Part shown: one piece after another, positions 24,901 to 34,073 of the stretch | Position numbering within the stretch: position 1 is the first letter of the stretch | How the letters are laid out: every line of letters begins with the position of its first letter | NCBI RefSeq assembly: GCF_003931565.1 | Contig: NZ_RRYI01000003.1 | Coordinates: 1-64,000 of the forward strand | DNA from: Caulobacter sp. 602-1 | GTDB taxonomy: Bacteria; Pseudomonadota; Alphaproteobacteria; Caulobacterales; Caulobacteraceae | Direction: 5' to 3' | Length of the DNA stretch: 64,000 nucleotides | Made by a program: the position numbers and the translations under genes | Notes under the pieces: generated by a model | What the model saw: the letters and a program-made list of their open reading frames with translations, nothing else | What the model was told of the DNA's origin: nothing | Database searches by the model: none

Positions 24901-25017
24901 TCCTCCCCCGCGTTGCGGGGGAGGTGGCCCGGAGGGCCGGAGGGGGCGAGCTGGGTGTAAGCCGCACTAGCCCCCTCAGTCGCTTCGCGACAGCTCCCCC
25001 GCATCGCGGGGGAGCAT
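24901..25017. repeat. Palindromic intergenic repeat, copy 2
   Basis: Same order of hairpins and spacer blocks as 34-150, and the same length. It fills the gap between two convergent genes, so it may act as a bidirectional terminator as well as a repeat. Confidence 0.8.
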
Positions 25018-25025
25018 CGACGGGG

Positions 25026-25583
25026 CTAAAACCCCGCCCCGATCTTCGCCAGCCGATCGGCCATCTGCTTCAGGCGCTTGTCCAGCTCGGCCATGGTCCG
25101 GTTCAGCGCGCCTTCGTCGTCGCGCCAGACCTGGACGACCCGGGCCCAGACCGCGGTCATGGCGGCCAGACGCGGGGCGGTGGCCTCGACGCCGGCGGCC
25201 TCCAGCACGGCGCGGGCGATGCGGGGAAAGCGGCTCGCCGAAACGAGGACGCCCTCGGCCTTGGCGATGGCGATCAGGGCGGCGCGGTGCGGCTCCATGG
25301 CCTCCAGCCGGGCCATGGCGGCGTCGAACAGGCGGTCGTGAACATCGGCGCTCTCGGCGTAGTCCACGCCCAGCGCCGCGCGGTCGAAGCGGGCCGACAG
25401 ATGGGCCAGCACCGCGTGCTTGCTGTCGGCCAGGCCGTAGAGCTCGGCGAACGGAACCTCGGCCTTCACGGCGATGTCGCGCAGGGCGATCGCCGGCCAC
25501 GGCTTGTCGGCGACCAGGGCGAGAGCCGCGGCGGCGGCCCGGTCGAGGATGTCGTCGTCAGCGGAGATTGGGGCGTCGGTCAT
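25026..25583 (-). CDS. TetR-family transcriptional regulator
   Basis: 185 residues, all-helical. The N-terminal region ILDRAAAAALALVADKPWPA followed by ALRDIAVKAEVPFAELYGLADSKHAVLAHL has the TetR HTH layout, ending in a YxLaxSKhaVL-type motif. The ligand domain is unremarkable, with coiled C-terminal helices. The ATG at 25583 is chosen; the frame extends to 25634 but would overlap proC and has no RBS. It lies just after proC on the same strand. No target is evident. Confidence 0.75.
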   Translation of the reverse strand: MTDAPISADDDILDRAAAAALALVADKPWPAIALRDIAVKAEVPFAELYGLADSKHAVLAHLSARFDRAALGVDYAESADVHDRLFDAAMARLEAMEPHRAALIAIAKAEGVLVSASRFPRIARAVLEAAGVEATAPRLAAMTAVWARVVQVWRDDEGALNRTMAELDKRLKQMADRLAKIGAGF

Positions 25584-25623
25584 GGGAGTCACATGGCGGC
25601 GGAAAGCGACGGGAGCAAGACGC

Positions 25624-26406
25624 TTAGCCGCCAAGTTCCTTCGAGCGCGCCACGGCGGCGTCCAGCGCCTTGGGCAGCAGGTCGCCGAAGCCGCCCTCGC
25701 CCATCAGCACCGCCAGCGCCGCGGCCGTCGTGCCGCCCGGCGAGGTCACCTGCTTGCGAAGCTCGGCCGGCTCTTCGCCGCTCTTCTCCATCAGGGCGGC
25801 CGCGCCGATGATCGTGGCGCGAGCCAGCCGGGCGCTGTCGGCTGCGTCCAAACCCTGGGCGGCGCCGGCCGCCTCCAGCGCCTCGACGAAGGCGTAGAGA
25901 TAGGCCGGGGCCGAGCCCGAGACGGCGGTGGCCGCGTGCAGCAGATCCTCATTCGGCAGGTCGACCACCGTCGCGACCGGCGCGAACAGGGCGTGGGCGG
26001 CGGCCCGGGCCGCGTCATTCTCGGCGAAGATCGACGCCGTCCCTCGGCCGATCGCCACGGCGGTGGTCGGCATCACCCGCGCCACGCTCCGGCCGCCGAA
26101 GGCCGCGGAGATGTCCGCCGCGCGGACGCCGGCGGCGATCGACACGATGACCGCGTCCGAAGCCAGATGCGGAGCCACGTCCTTGACCGCCTCGCGCCAG
26201 ATCTGCGGCTTCACGGCCAGCAGAACCGTCTTGGCGGCGGACAGGGCCTCGAGCGGAGGATTGACCAAAGCCCCGACGAACGCGGCGGCGTCGACATGAG
26301 GATCACGGACGATCAGGTCGGCGGCGGCGAAGGCGCCAGCCGCGCTCCAGCCTTCGATCAAGGCGCCGCCCATGCGGCCGGCGCCGAGGAGGAGAATGGG
26401 GGTCAT
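25624..26406 (-). CDS. proC: Pyrroline-5-carboxylate reductase
   Basis: Last step of proline synthesis, reducing pyrroline-5-carboxylate with NADPH. The 260-residue protein has the N-terminal nucleotide motif LLLGAGRMGGALIEGW, VLLAVKPQIW, RVMPTTAVAIGRG, and the C-terminal ProC signature region AVSGSAPAYLYAFVEAL...KQVTSPGGTTAAAL. The start ATG is at 26406. It is followed by the TetR-type gene 41 bases away. Confidence 0.93.
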   Translation of the reverse strand: MTPILLLGAGRMGGALIEGWSAAGAFAAADLIVRDPHVDAAAFVGALVNPPLEALSAAKTVLLAVKPQIWREAVKDVAPHLASDAVIVSIAAGVRAADISAAFGGRSVARVMPTTAVAIGRGTASIFAENDAARAAAHALFAPVATVVDLPNEDLLHAATAVSGSAPAYLYAFVEALEAAGAAQGLDAADSARLARATIIGAAALMEKSGEEPAELRKQVTSPGGTTAAALAVLMGEGGFGDLLPKALDAAVARSKELGG

Positions 26407-26426
26407 GCTTCGCGTTCCACCTGATG

Positions 26427-26532
26427 TGTCATCCCGGACGCGCTTGCGGCGATCCGGGACCCAGGGGCCACGCGCGGTGAGGTCGCCCCTGGGTCTCGGC
26501 TTTCCGCGCTTCGCGCTGCGGCCGGGATGACA
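26427..26532. repeat. TGTCATCCCGG inverted-repeat element
   Basis: TGTCATCCCGG (26427-26437) is the exact inverse of CCGGGATGACA (26522-26532). GACCCAGGGGC and GCCCCTGGGTC pair inside, so the 106-base element folds into one long imperfect hairpin. Elements ending in TGTCATCCCGG are familiar between genes in alphaproteobacteria. It occupies the gap upstream of proC. Confidence 0.75.
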
Positions 26533-26559
26533 ACCCTAGGGGCTGGGCGCAAGCCTAAA

Positions 26560-27066
26560 TCAAGCCTGACCCACCGTCTCGAACATGCAGGCGGCCATGG
26601 CCTCGTCCGGGGTCTTGGCGCCCTGGAGCAGGAATTCGAAGGCCGGGAAGAAGCGGTCGGCGGCTTCCACCGCCGCGTCGATCATCGAGGCGGCCTGGGC
26701 CATGGTCGGGCGCTCGCCGGCCGGCAGGGCCAGGGCGTGGCGGAACACGACCTCGCCGTCCTCGGTCCAGACCTCGAAATGGCCCAGCCAGACGCGCTGG
26801 TTGATCAGGGCCAGCAGCTCGTAGGCGTTGGCGCGCTTGGACTTGGGCGCGCGCAGATCCAGCGACAGACACAGCTGCAGGCAGTCGGCTTCCGGACGCC
26901 AGGCGAACCACAGTTCGTAGTCCTTCCAGTCGCCCTTCAGCGCGAACGCCAGATCGCCGTCTTCGGTGCGATCGAAGGTCAGGTTCTCGGCCGACAGCAC
27001 GTGCTCGACCACCTCGAGGGGGTCTAGCGCCATCAGGACGTCGTCGTCTTCCGGTTGGGTGTCCAT
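26560..27066 (-). CDS. YbjN-domain protein
   Basis: 168 residues. The core DPLEVVEHVLSAENLTFDRTEDGDLAFALKGDW matches the YbjN family, a type III secretion chaperone-like alpha/beta fold of uncertain function. The latter half is helical (INQRVWLGHFEVWTEDGEV). An acidic N-terminal tail precedes the domain. The gene stands alone, with the UbiK-like gene starting on the same strand upstream. Confidence 0.82.
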   Translation of the reverse strand: MDTQPEDDDVLMALDPLEVVEHVLSAENLTFDRTEDGDLAFALKGDWKDYELWFAWRPEADCLQLCLSLDLRAPKSKRANAYELLALINQRVWLGHFEVWTEDGEVVFRHALALPAGERPTMAQAASMIDAAVEAADRFFPAFEFLLQGAKTPDEAMAACMFETVGQA

Positions 27067-27198
27067 GAAAAACCTACGTCCCCGCCCGCGACGGCGAGGG
27101 TTGCCCCCGCCATGAATCGCTCACGCGCCATGGGACACTAATCTGCTTCGTGACGTTCGTCTCAACTCGCTTCACGCCGTGAGCGAGCGCCGAATCGC

Positions 27199-27468
27199 CT
27201 ATTCGCCTGAAGTCGCGGTTTTTCCAGAAGCGCTTTTGGCGGGCGCCTTCTTGGCCGCCTTCAGAGCCGCGACCTCTTCGCGCAGCGCCGCGACCTCGGC
27301 CTTCAGGGCCTCGAAATCGTCGCGACGGATCAGGTCGAATTCGGCCGCCAGACGATCGGCCTGGGCCCGCATGGCGGTCTTGGCCTCCTCGCCGGCCGTC
27401 TGGGCGATGCCCATGGCCGCCTGGGTGAGCTTGGCGAATTCGTCGAGGAAGGGGTTCTGGCTGTGCAT
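27199..27468 (-). CDS. UbiK/BMFP-family accessory factor
   Basis: 89 residues. The N-terminal helix has NPFLDEFAKLTQAAMGIAQTAG and the following coiled coil has DDFEALKAEVAALREEVAALKA, the BMFP/UbiK layout. A Lys/Ala/Ser-rich tail closes the protein. UbiK assists ubiquinone synthesis and membrane association in E. coli. The alphaproteobacterial homologue is assumed similar. The start ATG is at 27468. Confidence 0.82.
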   Translation of the reverse strand: MHSQNPFLDEFAKLTQAAMGIAQTAGEEAKTAMRAQADRLAAEFDLIRRDDFEALKAEVAALREEVAALKAAKKAPAKSASGKTATSGE

Positions 27469-27560
27469 CGCGGTTCCGAGTGGCCCAAAGAGTGGGCGAC
27501 GCTCTTATATGGGAAACGGGGGATGAAAGCGAAGCCCGAAGGCTATAGGAGTGCGACCAT

Positions 27561-28496
27561 GTGTCCCGCACGGAGCCGCGCGTGATTTTCCCGAACATCG
27601 ACCCCATCGTGCATATCGGTCCCTGGGCCCTGCAATGGGGTCCGCTGGCCCTGCGCTGGTACGCCCTGGCCTATGTGGCAGGGATCCTGCTGGGCTGGCG
27701 CTTCGCCGTCCGGATGACCCGGACCGAGCGCCTGTGGGGCGGCCGCGCGCCGACCGCCACGCCGCTGCAGATCGACGACCTGGTGCTGTGGATCACCCTG
27801 GGCATCATCCTGGGCGGCCGGCTGGGCTACATCCTGTTCTACATGCTGATGAACGAGGACCAGCGAATCTGGCTGTTCGCGCACCCGCTGGACCTGTTCA
27901 AGATCTGGGAGGGCGGCATGTCCTTCCACGGCGGCTTCCTGGGCGTCTGCGCGGCGATCGCCCTGTTCGCCCGCCAGCAGAAGATCGACATGCTGAAGCT
28001 GGGCGACCTGATCGCGCCGGTGGCCCCGATCGGCCTGTTCTTCGGCCGCATCGCCAACTTCATCAACGGCGAGCTGTGGGGCCGGCCCACCGACGGGCCG
28101 TTCGGCATCATCTTCTGCAACGAGACCATCAAGGCCGCCCATCCGCGGCACATCTGCCCCGCCGGCTCGTACCCGCGCCATCCCAGCCAGCTCTATGAGG
28201 CGGGGCTGGAGGGCGTGCTGCTGTTCCTGATCCTCGTCTTCGCCGTCTATCGCCTGAAGTGGCTGCAGCGGCGCGGCGCGATCGTGGCGACCTTCCTGAT
28301 CGCCTACGGCCTGTTCCGCCTGTCACTGGAGAACGTGCGCAATCCGGACGTCGGCATGCCCGACTTCCCGTTCGGCCTGACCATGGGGATGATGCTGTCG
28401 ACCCCGATGATCCTGGTCGGCGGCTGGCTGATGTGGAAGGCGCTGCGCGAGCCTGTTCAAGTCGCTCCAGGCGAAGGCGGGCATGAGCCTGCTTGA
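27561..28496 (+). CDS. lgt: Prolipoprotein diacylglyceryl transferase
   Basis: Inner-membrane enzyme transferring diacylglycerol from phosphatidylglycerol to the lipobox cysteine of prolipoproteins. 311 residues with seven hydrophobic helices. The Lgt signature is GRIANFINGELWGRPTDGPFG, and HPSQLYEAGLEG follows. The GTG at 27561 has AGGAG about 10 bases upstream. A second GTG at 27582 with GGAG at closer spacing could be the true start and would remove seven residues. It overlaps the next gene by 14 bases. Confidence 0.95.
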   Translation: MSRTEPRVIFPNIDPIVHIGPWALQWGPLALRWYALAYVAGILLGWRFAVRMTRTERLWGGRAPTATPLQIDDLVLWITLGIILGGRLGYILFYMLMNEDQRIWLFAHPLDLFKIWEGGMSFHGGFLGVCAAIALFARQQKIDMLKLGDLIAPVAPIGLFFGRIANFINGELWGRPTDGPFGIIFCNETIKAAHPRHICPAGSYPRHPSQLYEAGLEGVLLFLILVFAVYRLKWLQRRGAIVATFLIAYGLFRLSLENVRNPDVGMPDFPFGLTMGMMLSTPMILVGGWLMWKALREPVQVAPGEGGHEPA

Positions 28497-29559
28497 TCGT
28501 CTGAAGGCGCAGATCGCCCAGGACGGGCCGATCGGCGTTCCCGAGTTCTTCACCCGCTGCCTGCACGACCCGCGCGACGGCTATTACGCCATCCGGCCAG
28601 ATCTGGGGGCCGGCGGCGACTTCATCACCGCGCCGCTGGTCAGCCAGATGTTCGGCGAGCTGATCGGCGTATGGGCGCTGGAGACCTGGACCCGCATGGG
28701 CCGGCCCGCGCCGTTCCGCCTGGTCGAGATGGGCCCGGGCGACGGCGCGCTGATGAGCGACCTGCTGCGGGCGGGCCGGCTGGATCCGGACTTCCTGGCC
28801 GCCGCCGAGGTCTGGCTGGTCGAGGTGTCGGGCCCGCTGCGCGCGCGACAGGCCGCCAGGCTGGGCGAGCGTCCGCGCTGGGTCGGTCGCCTGGACGAGG
28901 TCCCCGGCGGCGCGCCGATGATCCTGGTGGCCAACGAACTTCTGGACTGCCTGCCGGCCCGCCAGTTCGTCCGGACCAAGGAGGGCTGGGCCGAGCGGGT
29001 GATCGGGTTGGGCGAGGACGGGGCGTTGGCGTTCGGGCTGAGAGGCCTCGGCAAATCGCCCGACGCCGCGCCGCCACATCTGCCGGAAGCCGGCGAAGGC
29101 GGCATCTGGGAATCCTCCCCCGCCCAGGCGGCGCTGGCCTCGGACATCGCCCACCGCCTGCTCGTCGACGGCGGCGCGGCGCTGCTGATCGACTATGGCC
29201 GCGACGCGCCGGAGGCCGGCGACACCCTGCAGGCCATCCGCAACCACCAGAAGGTCGACCCGCTGACCACCGCGGGCCTGGCCGACCTCACCGTCTGGGC
29301 CGACTTCCCCTCGGTCGTCGCCGCCGCGCGGGAGGCCGGCGCCAAGGCCGGGCCGATCCTGACCCAGGCGCAGTTCCTGCTGGCTCTGGGCATCGAGGCC
29401 CGGGCCCAGACCTTGGCCAGCGCCCGCCCCGATCGCGCCGAGCAGATCGCAAGACAGCTTGATCGTCTGGTCGGCAAGGCGCAGATGGGCGCTCTGTTCA
29501 AGGTCGCGTGCCTGACCGCGCCCGACCTTTCGCCCCCCCTCTTCGAGGACGCGACATGA
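28483..29559 (+). CDS. MidA/NDUFAF7-like SAM-dependent methyltransferase
   Basis: 358 residues. DGYYAIRPDLGAGGDFITAPLVSQMFGELIG and the SAM-binding VEMGPGDGALMSDLLR match the MidA/NDUFAF7 family. The mitochondrial member dimethylates an arginine of complex I subunit NDUFS2. Further family motifs are LVANELLDCLPARQFV and ALLIDYG. It starts inside the lgt tail and its TGA overlaps the ATG of the next gene, giving an lgt-midA-pgeF order. The bacterial substrate is unknown; a role in NADH dehydrogenase assembly is an inference. Confidence 0.87.
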   Translation: MSLLDRLKAQIAQDGPIGVPEFFTRCLHDPRDGYYAIRPDLGAGGDFITAPLVSQMFGELIGVWALETWTRMGRPAPFRLVEMGPGDGALMSDLLRAGRLDPDFLAAAEVWLVEVSGPLRARQAARLGERPRWVGRLDEVPGGAPMILVANELLDCLPARQFVRTKEGWAERVIGLGEDGALAFGLRGLGKSPDAAPPHLPEAGEGGIWESSPAQAALASDIAHRLLVDGGAALLIDYGRDAPEAGDTLQAIRNHQKVDPLTTAGLADLTVWADFPSVVAAAREAGAKAGPILTQAQFLLALGIEARAQTLASARPDRAEQIARQLDRLVGKAQMGALFKVACLTAPDLSPPLFEDAT

Positions 29560-30344
29560 CCAAGAAGCCTGACCTGCCCACCGTCCAGTCGCCGCTCCTG
29601 GCCAGTCTGCCCGGCATCAAGCACGCTTTCTTCACGCGCCAGGGCGGGGTCTCGAAGGGAATCTACGACAGCCTGAACGTCGGGCGCGGCAGCAAGGACG
29701 AGCCGGCCGACGTCGAGGAGAACCGCGCCCGCATCGCGCGCTGGTTCGGCGGCGCCCCCGAGGATCTGAACGTCTGCTACCAGATCCACTCGACCATCGC
29801 GATCACGGCCGACGGCTCCTGGGGCGATGCGCGGCCGGAAGGCGACGCGGTGGTCTCAAAGACCCCGGGCGTCATCTGCGGCGCCATGGCGGCCGACTGC
29901 GCGCCGGTGCTGCTGGCCGATCCCGAGGCCCGCATCGTGGCCGCCGCCCACGCCGGCTGGCGTGGAGCGCTGGACGGCGTCGTCCAGGCCGCCGTCGACC
30001 GCATGGTGGAGCTGGGCGCCCGGCCCGAACGCATCACCGGCGTCGTCGGCCCCTGCATCGGCCCCAAGTCCTACGAGGTGGGGCTGGAGTTCCTGCACCG
30101 GTTCGAGGCCGATTGCCCCGGCTCGGGCCGATTCTTCAAGCCAGGCGCGGCGGACGACAAGCGCTTCTTCGACCTGCCGGCGTTCGTGCTGGACCGGCTG
30201 GAGACCGCCGGCGTCGAGCGCCGCGAGTGGGTCGGCCGCGACACCCGGGCCGAGGAGGAATGGTTCTTTTCCAACCGTCGCGCCTTCCTGAATGGCGAGG
30301 GCGACTATGGCCGCCTGCTGTCGGCGATCAGCCTGGAAGCGTGA
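29556..30344 (+). CDS. pgeF: Peptidoglycan editing factor / laccase-domain protein PgeF
   Basis: 262 residues of the YfiH/PgeF family. The metal-site pattern has a His in CYQIHST, Cys in MAADCAPVLL and His in AAAHAGWRGAL. GVVGPCIGPKSYEVG is also typical. E. coli PgeF removes L-Ser-containing precursors wrongly added to peptidoglycan; polyphenol oxidase and adenosine-handling activities are reported for relatives. The ATG at 29556 overlaps the preceding TGA (ATGA), so the in-frame start at 29508 is rejected. Confidence 0.9.
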   Translation: MTKKPDLPTVQSPLLASLPGIKHAFFTRQGGVSKGIYDSLNVGRGSKDEPADVEENRARIARWFGGAPEDLNVCYQIHSTIAITADGSWGDARPEGDAVVSKTPGVICGAMAADCAPVLLADPEARIVAAAHAGWRGALDGVVQAAVDRMVELGARPERITGVVGPCIGPKSYEVGLEFLHRFEADCPGSGRFFKPGAADDKRFFDLPAFVLDRLETAGVERREWVGRDTRAEEEWFFSNRRAFLNGEGDYGRLLSAISLEA

Positions 30345-30472
30345 GGCTTCCGCAACACGCGGGCGATGCTCCGAGTACGGAAGCGAAAAAGTTCCGCCGT
30401 TAACACTTGTGCCTGGGGCGATCGCTGCTAGAAGGCCCCGCATCGGCCGCCCCCCACCCCCGAGATATCCCC

Positions 30473-31411
<939 letters not shown>

Positions 31412-31420
31412 GCCTATCGG

Positions 31421-31448
31421 GCGAGGCGCGAGCGCGAACTCGCCTCGC
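31421..31448. terminator. Hairpin after prs
   Basis: GCGAGGC (31421-31427) pairs with GCCTCGC (31442-31448). GAG/CTC forms an inner extension. It follows the prs stop by 10 bases. There is no T run, so its strength is uncertain. Confidence 0.4.
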
Positions 31449-31550
31449 GCACGGCCACGCTTGTAAAAGTCTGGTTAACGGGGCGAAGTCACAATCTCGC
31501 CGACCCGGGCTGCTATGCGCGCCCCAAGACTTGATGGGGATGTTCAGAAA

Positions 31551-32606
31551 ATGCGTTCTTTTTCGCGTACGCGCGTCGTTCTAACGACGACCGTCGTGGC
31601 GCTGGCCGCCCTGGTGGCGGCCTGTAGCTCGCCGCCGCCGCCGCCCCCGCCGCTCGTGCAGGCGCCGCCGCCGCCGCCGCCGATCACCCTGTCGGCCAGC
31701 ATCGTCGAGCGGGCCAGCGCCTTCCGCGGCTACATGGCCCGCGCCGGCGCGGTGTCCCCCACCTTCCAGAACGGCGAGCAGATCCAGGCCTCGCTGAAGA
31801 TCGGCGCGGCCTATGAGGCCAAATCGTTCATGAACGGCGCGGTGGCCTACGCCGCCGTCCTGGCCCTGCAGGATCCCACCTTCGTCGCCTCGGTGCGCGA
31901 GGTGGCGGCCAACCCGACCCAGCGCCAGGAGATGATCACGAACATCTTCTCCAACCCCTCCTACGCGGCCGTGTTCAAGGGCAGCGACAGCGCCGCCGGC
32001 TTGATCATCGACACGATCGGCCGTGACGGCCTGAAGGTCTACATGGCCGGCAAGGCCGTGAAACAGGCCGCCTACGACGTGCAGAAGTCGACCTGGTCGA
32101 AGGGCTCGGTCGTCGATCGCGACGGTCGCCTGGCGTCCGCCAAGTCGCTGTCGGCGACCCCCGCCCTGGCCGAAAGCGCCGACGTGGCCGTACTGCAGCA
32201 GGCCTCGACCGGCGGTCAGTCGCTGGGCCTGACCCCGCGCGCGGCCCCCGCCCCCTACCAGCCCGTGGTGATCCGCGGCCTGGCGGTCGCGGCCCTGGCC
32301 GCTCTAGGCGCGGCCGGCGACAACAACCTGGCCTCGATCGACGCCCTCAGCGCCGACTGGGCCACGGGCAACTGCCTGAACATGGCCAAGCTGAACCTCT
32401 ACCAGTGCCTGGCCGTGTCCAAGCCGCACTACGAGGACATCTTCTGCCTGGGCCAGCACATCCTGATCGACACCGGCGCCTGCGTGGTCAAGGCCTCGGG
32501 CGCGACCCTGCCGCCGGAACCGCCTCCGCCGCCGAAGGCCGAGCCGGTCAAGAAGGCCGTGGCCAAGAAGGCGCCGGCCAAGAAGGCGGCCACCAAGAAG
32601 AGCTGA
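31551..32606 (+). CDS. Proline-rich lipoprotein of unknown function
   Basis: 351 residues. The signal peptide ends at a lipobox (LAALVAAC, Cys about 25), followed by runs of proline (SPPPPPPPL and PPPPPP). An alanine-rich helical domain follows (about 50-230), then a Cys-containing segment (NCLNMAKLNLYQCLAV, DIFCLGQHI, TGACVV) that could form two disulfides. The tail alternates Lys-Lys-Ala (KKAVAKKAPAKKAATKKS), a cell-wall or nucleic-acid-binding type tail. The ATG at 31551 is chosen since the signal peptide begins there. No family is recognised. Confidence 0.8.
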   Translation: MRSFSRTRVVLTTTVVALAALVAACSSPPPPPPPLVQAPPPPPPITLSASIVERASAFRGYMARAGAVSPTFQNGEQIQASLKIGAAYEAKSFMNGAVAYAAVLALQDPTFVASVREVAANPTQRQEMITNIFSNPSYAAVFKGSDSAAGLIIDTIGRDGLKVYMAGKAVKQAAYDVQKSTWSKGSVVDRDGRLASAKSLSATPALAESADVAVLQQASTGGQSLGLTPRAAPAPYQPVVIRGLAVAALAALGAAGDNNLASIDALSADWATGNCLNMAKLNLYQCLAVSKPHYEDIFCLGQHILIDTGACVVKASGATLPPEPPPPPKAEPVKKAVAKKAPAKKAATKKS

Positions 32607-32627
32607 TCCTTCCCCTCGATCCAGCCG

Positions 32628-32660
32628 AAAGGGCCGGGCGTTGCGTCGCCCGGCCCTTTT
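32628..32660 (+). terminator. Strong Rho-independent terminator
   Basis: A 13-bp perfect stem AAAGGGCCGGGCG / CGCCCGGCCCTTT with a 6-base loop, followed by a T at 32660 and more T-rich sequence. It ends the lipoprotein transcript and insulates rplY. Confidence 0.9.
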
Positions 32661-32763
32661 GTGTATGTAGCGCGACCCCAAAACGACGCTGGCGAGCGTG
32701 GCAATACAGCCATAGGCGCCGGGTCACAGAAGAGAGCATCCGGCTCTCTAGAAAGACGCCACC

Positions 32764-33363
32764 ATGGCCGAGATCATTCTGAACGTTGAAGTCCGTGAAG
32801 GCGCCGGCACCGGCGCGGCCCGCGCCGTCCGTCGCGAAGGCAAGATCCCGGGCACCCTGTACGGCGGCGGCAAGGCCCCGGTGAACATCGCCGTGCGCGC
32901 CAACGAATTCCGCAAGTCGCTGTACACCGGCAAGCTGCTGGGCCACCTGGTCACGCTGCAGCACGGCGAAGAAAAACAATCGGTCATCGCCAAGGCCGTG
33001 CAATTCCACCCGGTCACCGACGAGCCGGTCCACTTCGACCTGTACCGCGTCGACGAGCACCAGCTGATCAAGATCGAAGTGCCGGTTCACTTCAAGAACC
33101 AGGACATCTCGGTCGGCATGAAGAAGGGCGGCTCGCTGGAAGTGATCCGTCACACCGTCGAACTGGCCTGCCCGGCCGACAAGATCCCGGAAGAACTGGT
33201 CATCGACCTGGCCAACCACGACATCGGCGACACCATCCGCATCTCGGAAGTGAAGCTGCCGGAAGGCGTGAAGCCGGCCATGGACCGCGATTTCGTCATC
33301 GCGACCCTGAAGGCCTCGTCGGCCGCCCAGTCGGACGCCGGCGACACCACGGCCGAGGCCTAA
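32764..33363 (+). CDS. rplY: 50S ribosomal protein L25 (Ctc/TL5 type)
   Basis: 199 residues, the long Ctc form. The N-terminal 5S-rRNA-binding domain reads LNVEVREGAGTGAARAVRREGKIPGTLYGG and continues to about residue 90. The C-terminal beta domain has VPVHFKNQDISVGMKKGG. An acidic, Ala-rich tail follows. The start ATG is preceded by an AGA-rich stretch (GAAAGACGCC). It is followed by a terminator and pth, a common bacterial gene order. Confidence 0.95.
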   Translation: MAEIILNVEVREGAGTGAARAVRREGKIPGTLYGGGKAPVNIAVRANEFRKSLYTGKLLGHLVTLQHGEEKQSVIAKAVQFHPVTDEPVHFDLYRVDEHQLIKIEVPVHFKNQDISVGMKKGGSLEVIRHTVELACPADKIPEELVIDLANHDIGDTIRISEVKLPEGVKPAMDRDFVIATLKASSAAQSDAGDTTAEA

Positions 33364-33398
33364 TCGCCTCTCGGTCATCCGACCGAATTGTTTTACGG

Positions 33399-33430
33399 AA
33401 CGGGCGGGCCTTCGGGTCCGCCTGTTTTCG
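33399..33430 (+). terminator. Terminator between rplY and pth
   Basis: AACGGGCGG (33399-33407) pairs with CCGCCTGTT (33418-33426), with one G-U pair, and runs into TTCGTTT. It may attenuate rather than separate, since pth begins 24 bases later. Confidence 0.75.
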
Positions 33431-33453
33431 TTTGAAGTCTTGAGATCCAAGCG

Positions 33454-34071
33454 ATGCTGATCCTCGCCGGCCTGGGTAATCCCGAGCCCAAGTACGAGAA
33501 GAACCGCCACAACGTCGGCTTCATGGCCGTCGACGCCTTGGCGCGGAAGTGGGGGACGGCCCCGTGGCGCGCGCGCTTCCAGGGTCTGGCCTGCGAAGGC
33601 CAGGTCGTCACGCCCGGCGGCCCGGTCAAGCTGCTGCTGCTCAAGCCCAAGACCTATTACAACGAGAGCGGCCGCGCCGTGGGCGAGGCCATGAAGTTCT
33701 TCAAGCTGTCGCCCGCCGACGTCATCGTCTTCCACGACGAGATCGACATGGCCCCGGGGCGCTTCCGGATGAAGGCCGGCGGCGGGGCGGCGGGCAACAA
33801 CGGCATCCGCTCGGTGACCAGCCAGGTCGGCGACGCCTTCCGCCGCGGCCGCATCGGCGTGGGCCATCCAGGCCACAAGGACGCGGTCATGCACTATGTG
33901 CTGGGCGACTTCCACAAGGTCGAGCACCGGTGGCTGGACCCGATGCTGGACGCCATCGCCGAGGCCCTTCCCTTCGCCGCCGCGGGCGACGACGAGCGCT
34001 ATCAGGCCGAGGTCATGCGCCTGGCGCCCGCGCCCAAGGCCGACCCGCGCAAACCCGCCAAGGACGACTGA
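33454..34071 (+). CDS. pth: Peptidyl-tRNA hydrolase
   Basis: Hydrolyses peptidyl-tRNA released from stalled ribosomes. 205 residues. ILAGLGNPEPKYEKNRHNVGFMAVD contains the substrate Asn and the catalytic His about 20 residues from the start. VIVFHDEIDMAPGRFRMKAGGGAAGNNGIRS supplies the Asp and the second signature. The Pro/Lys-rich C-terminal extension is longer than E. coli Pth. rplY-pth is a conserved pair; the next gene starts three bases after the stop. Confidence 0.96.
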   Translation: MLILAGLGNPEPKYEKNRHNVGFMAVDALARKWGTAPWRARFQGLACEGQVVTPGGPVKLLLLKPKTYYNESGRAVGEAMKFFKLSPADVIVFHDEIDMAPGRFRMKAGGGAAGNNGIRSVTSQVGDAFRRGRIGVGHPGHKDAVMHYVLGDFHKVEHRWLDPMLDAIAEALPFAAAGDDERYQAEVMRLAPAPKADPRKPAKDD

Positions 34072-34073
34072 CG

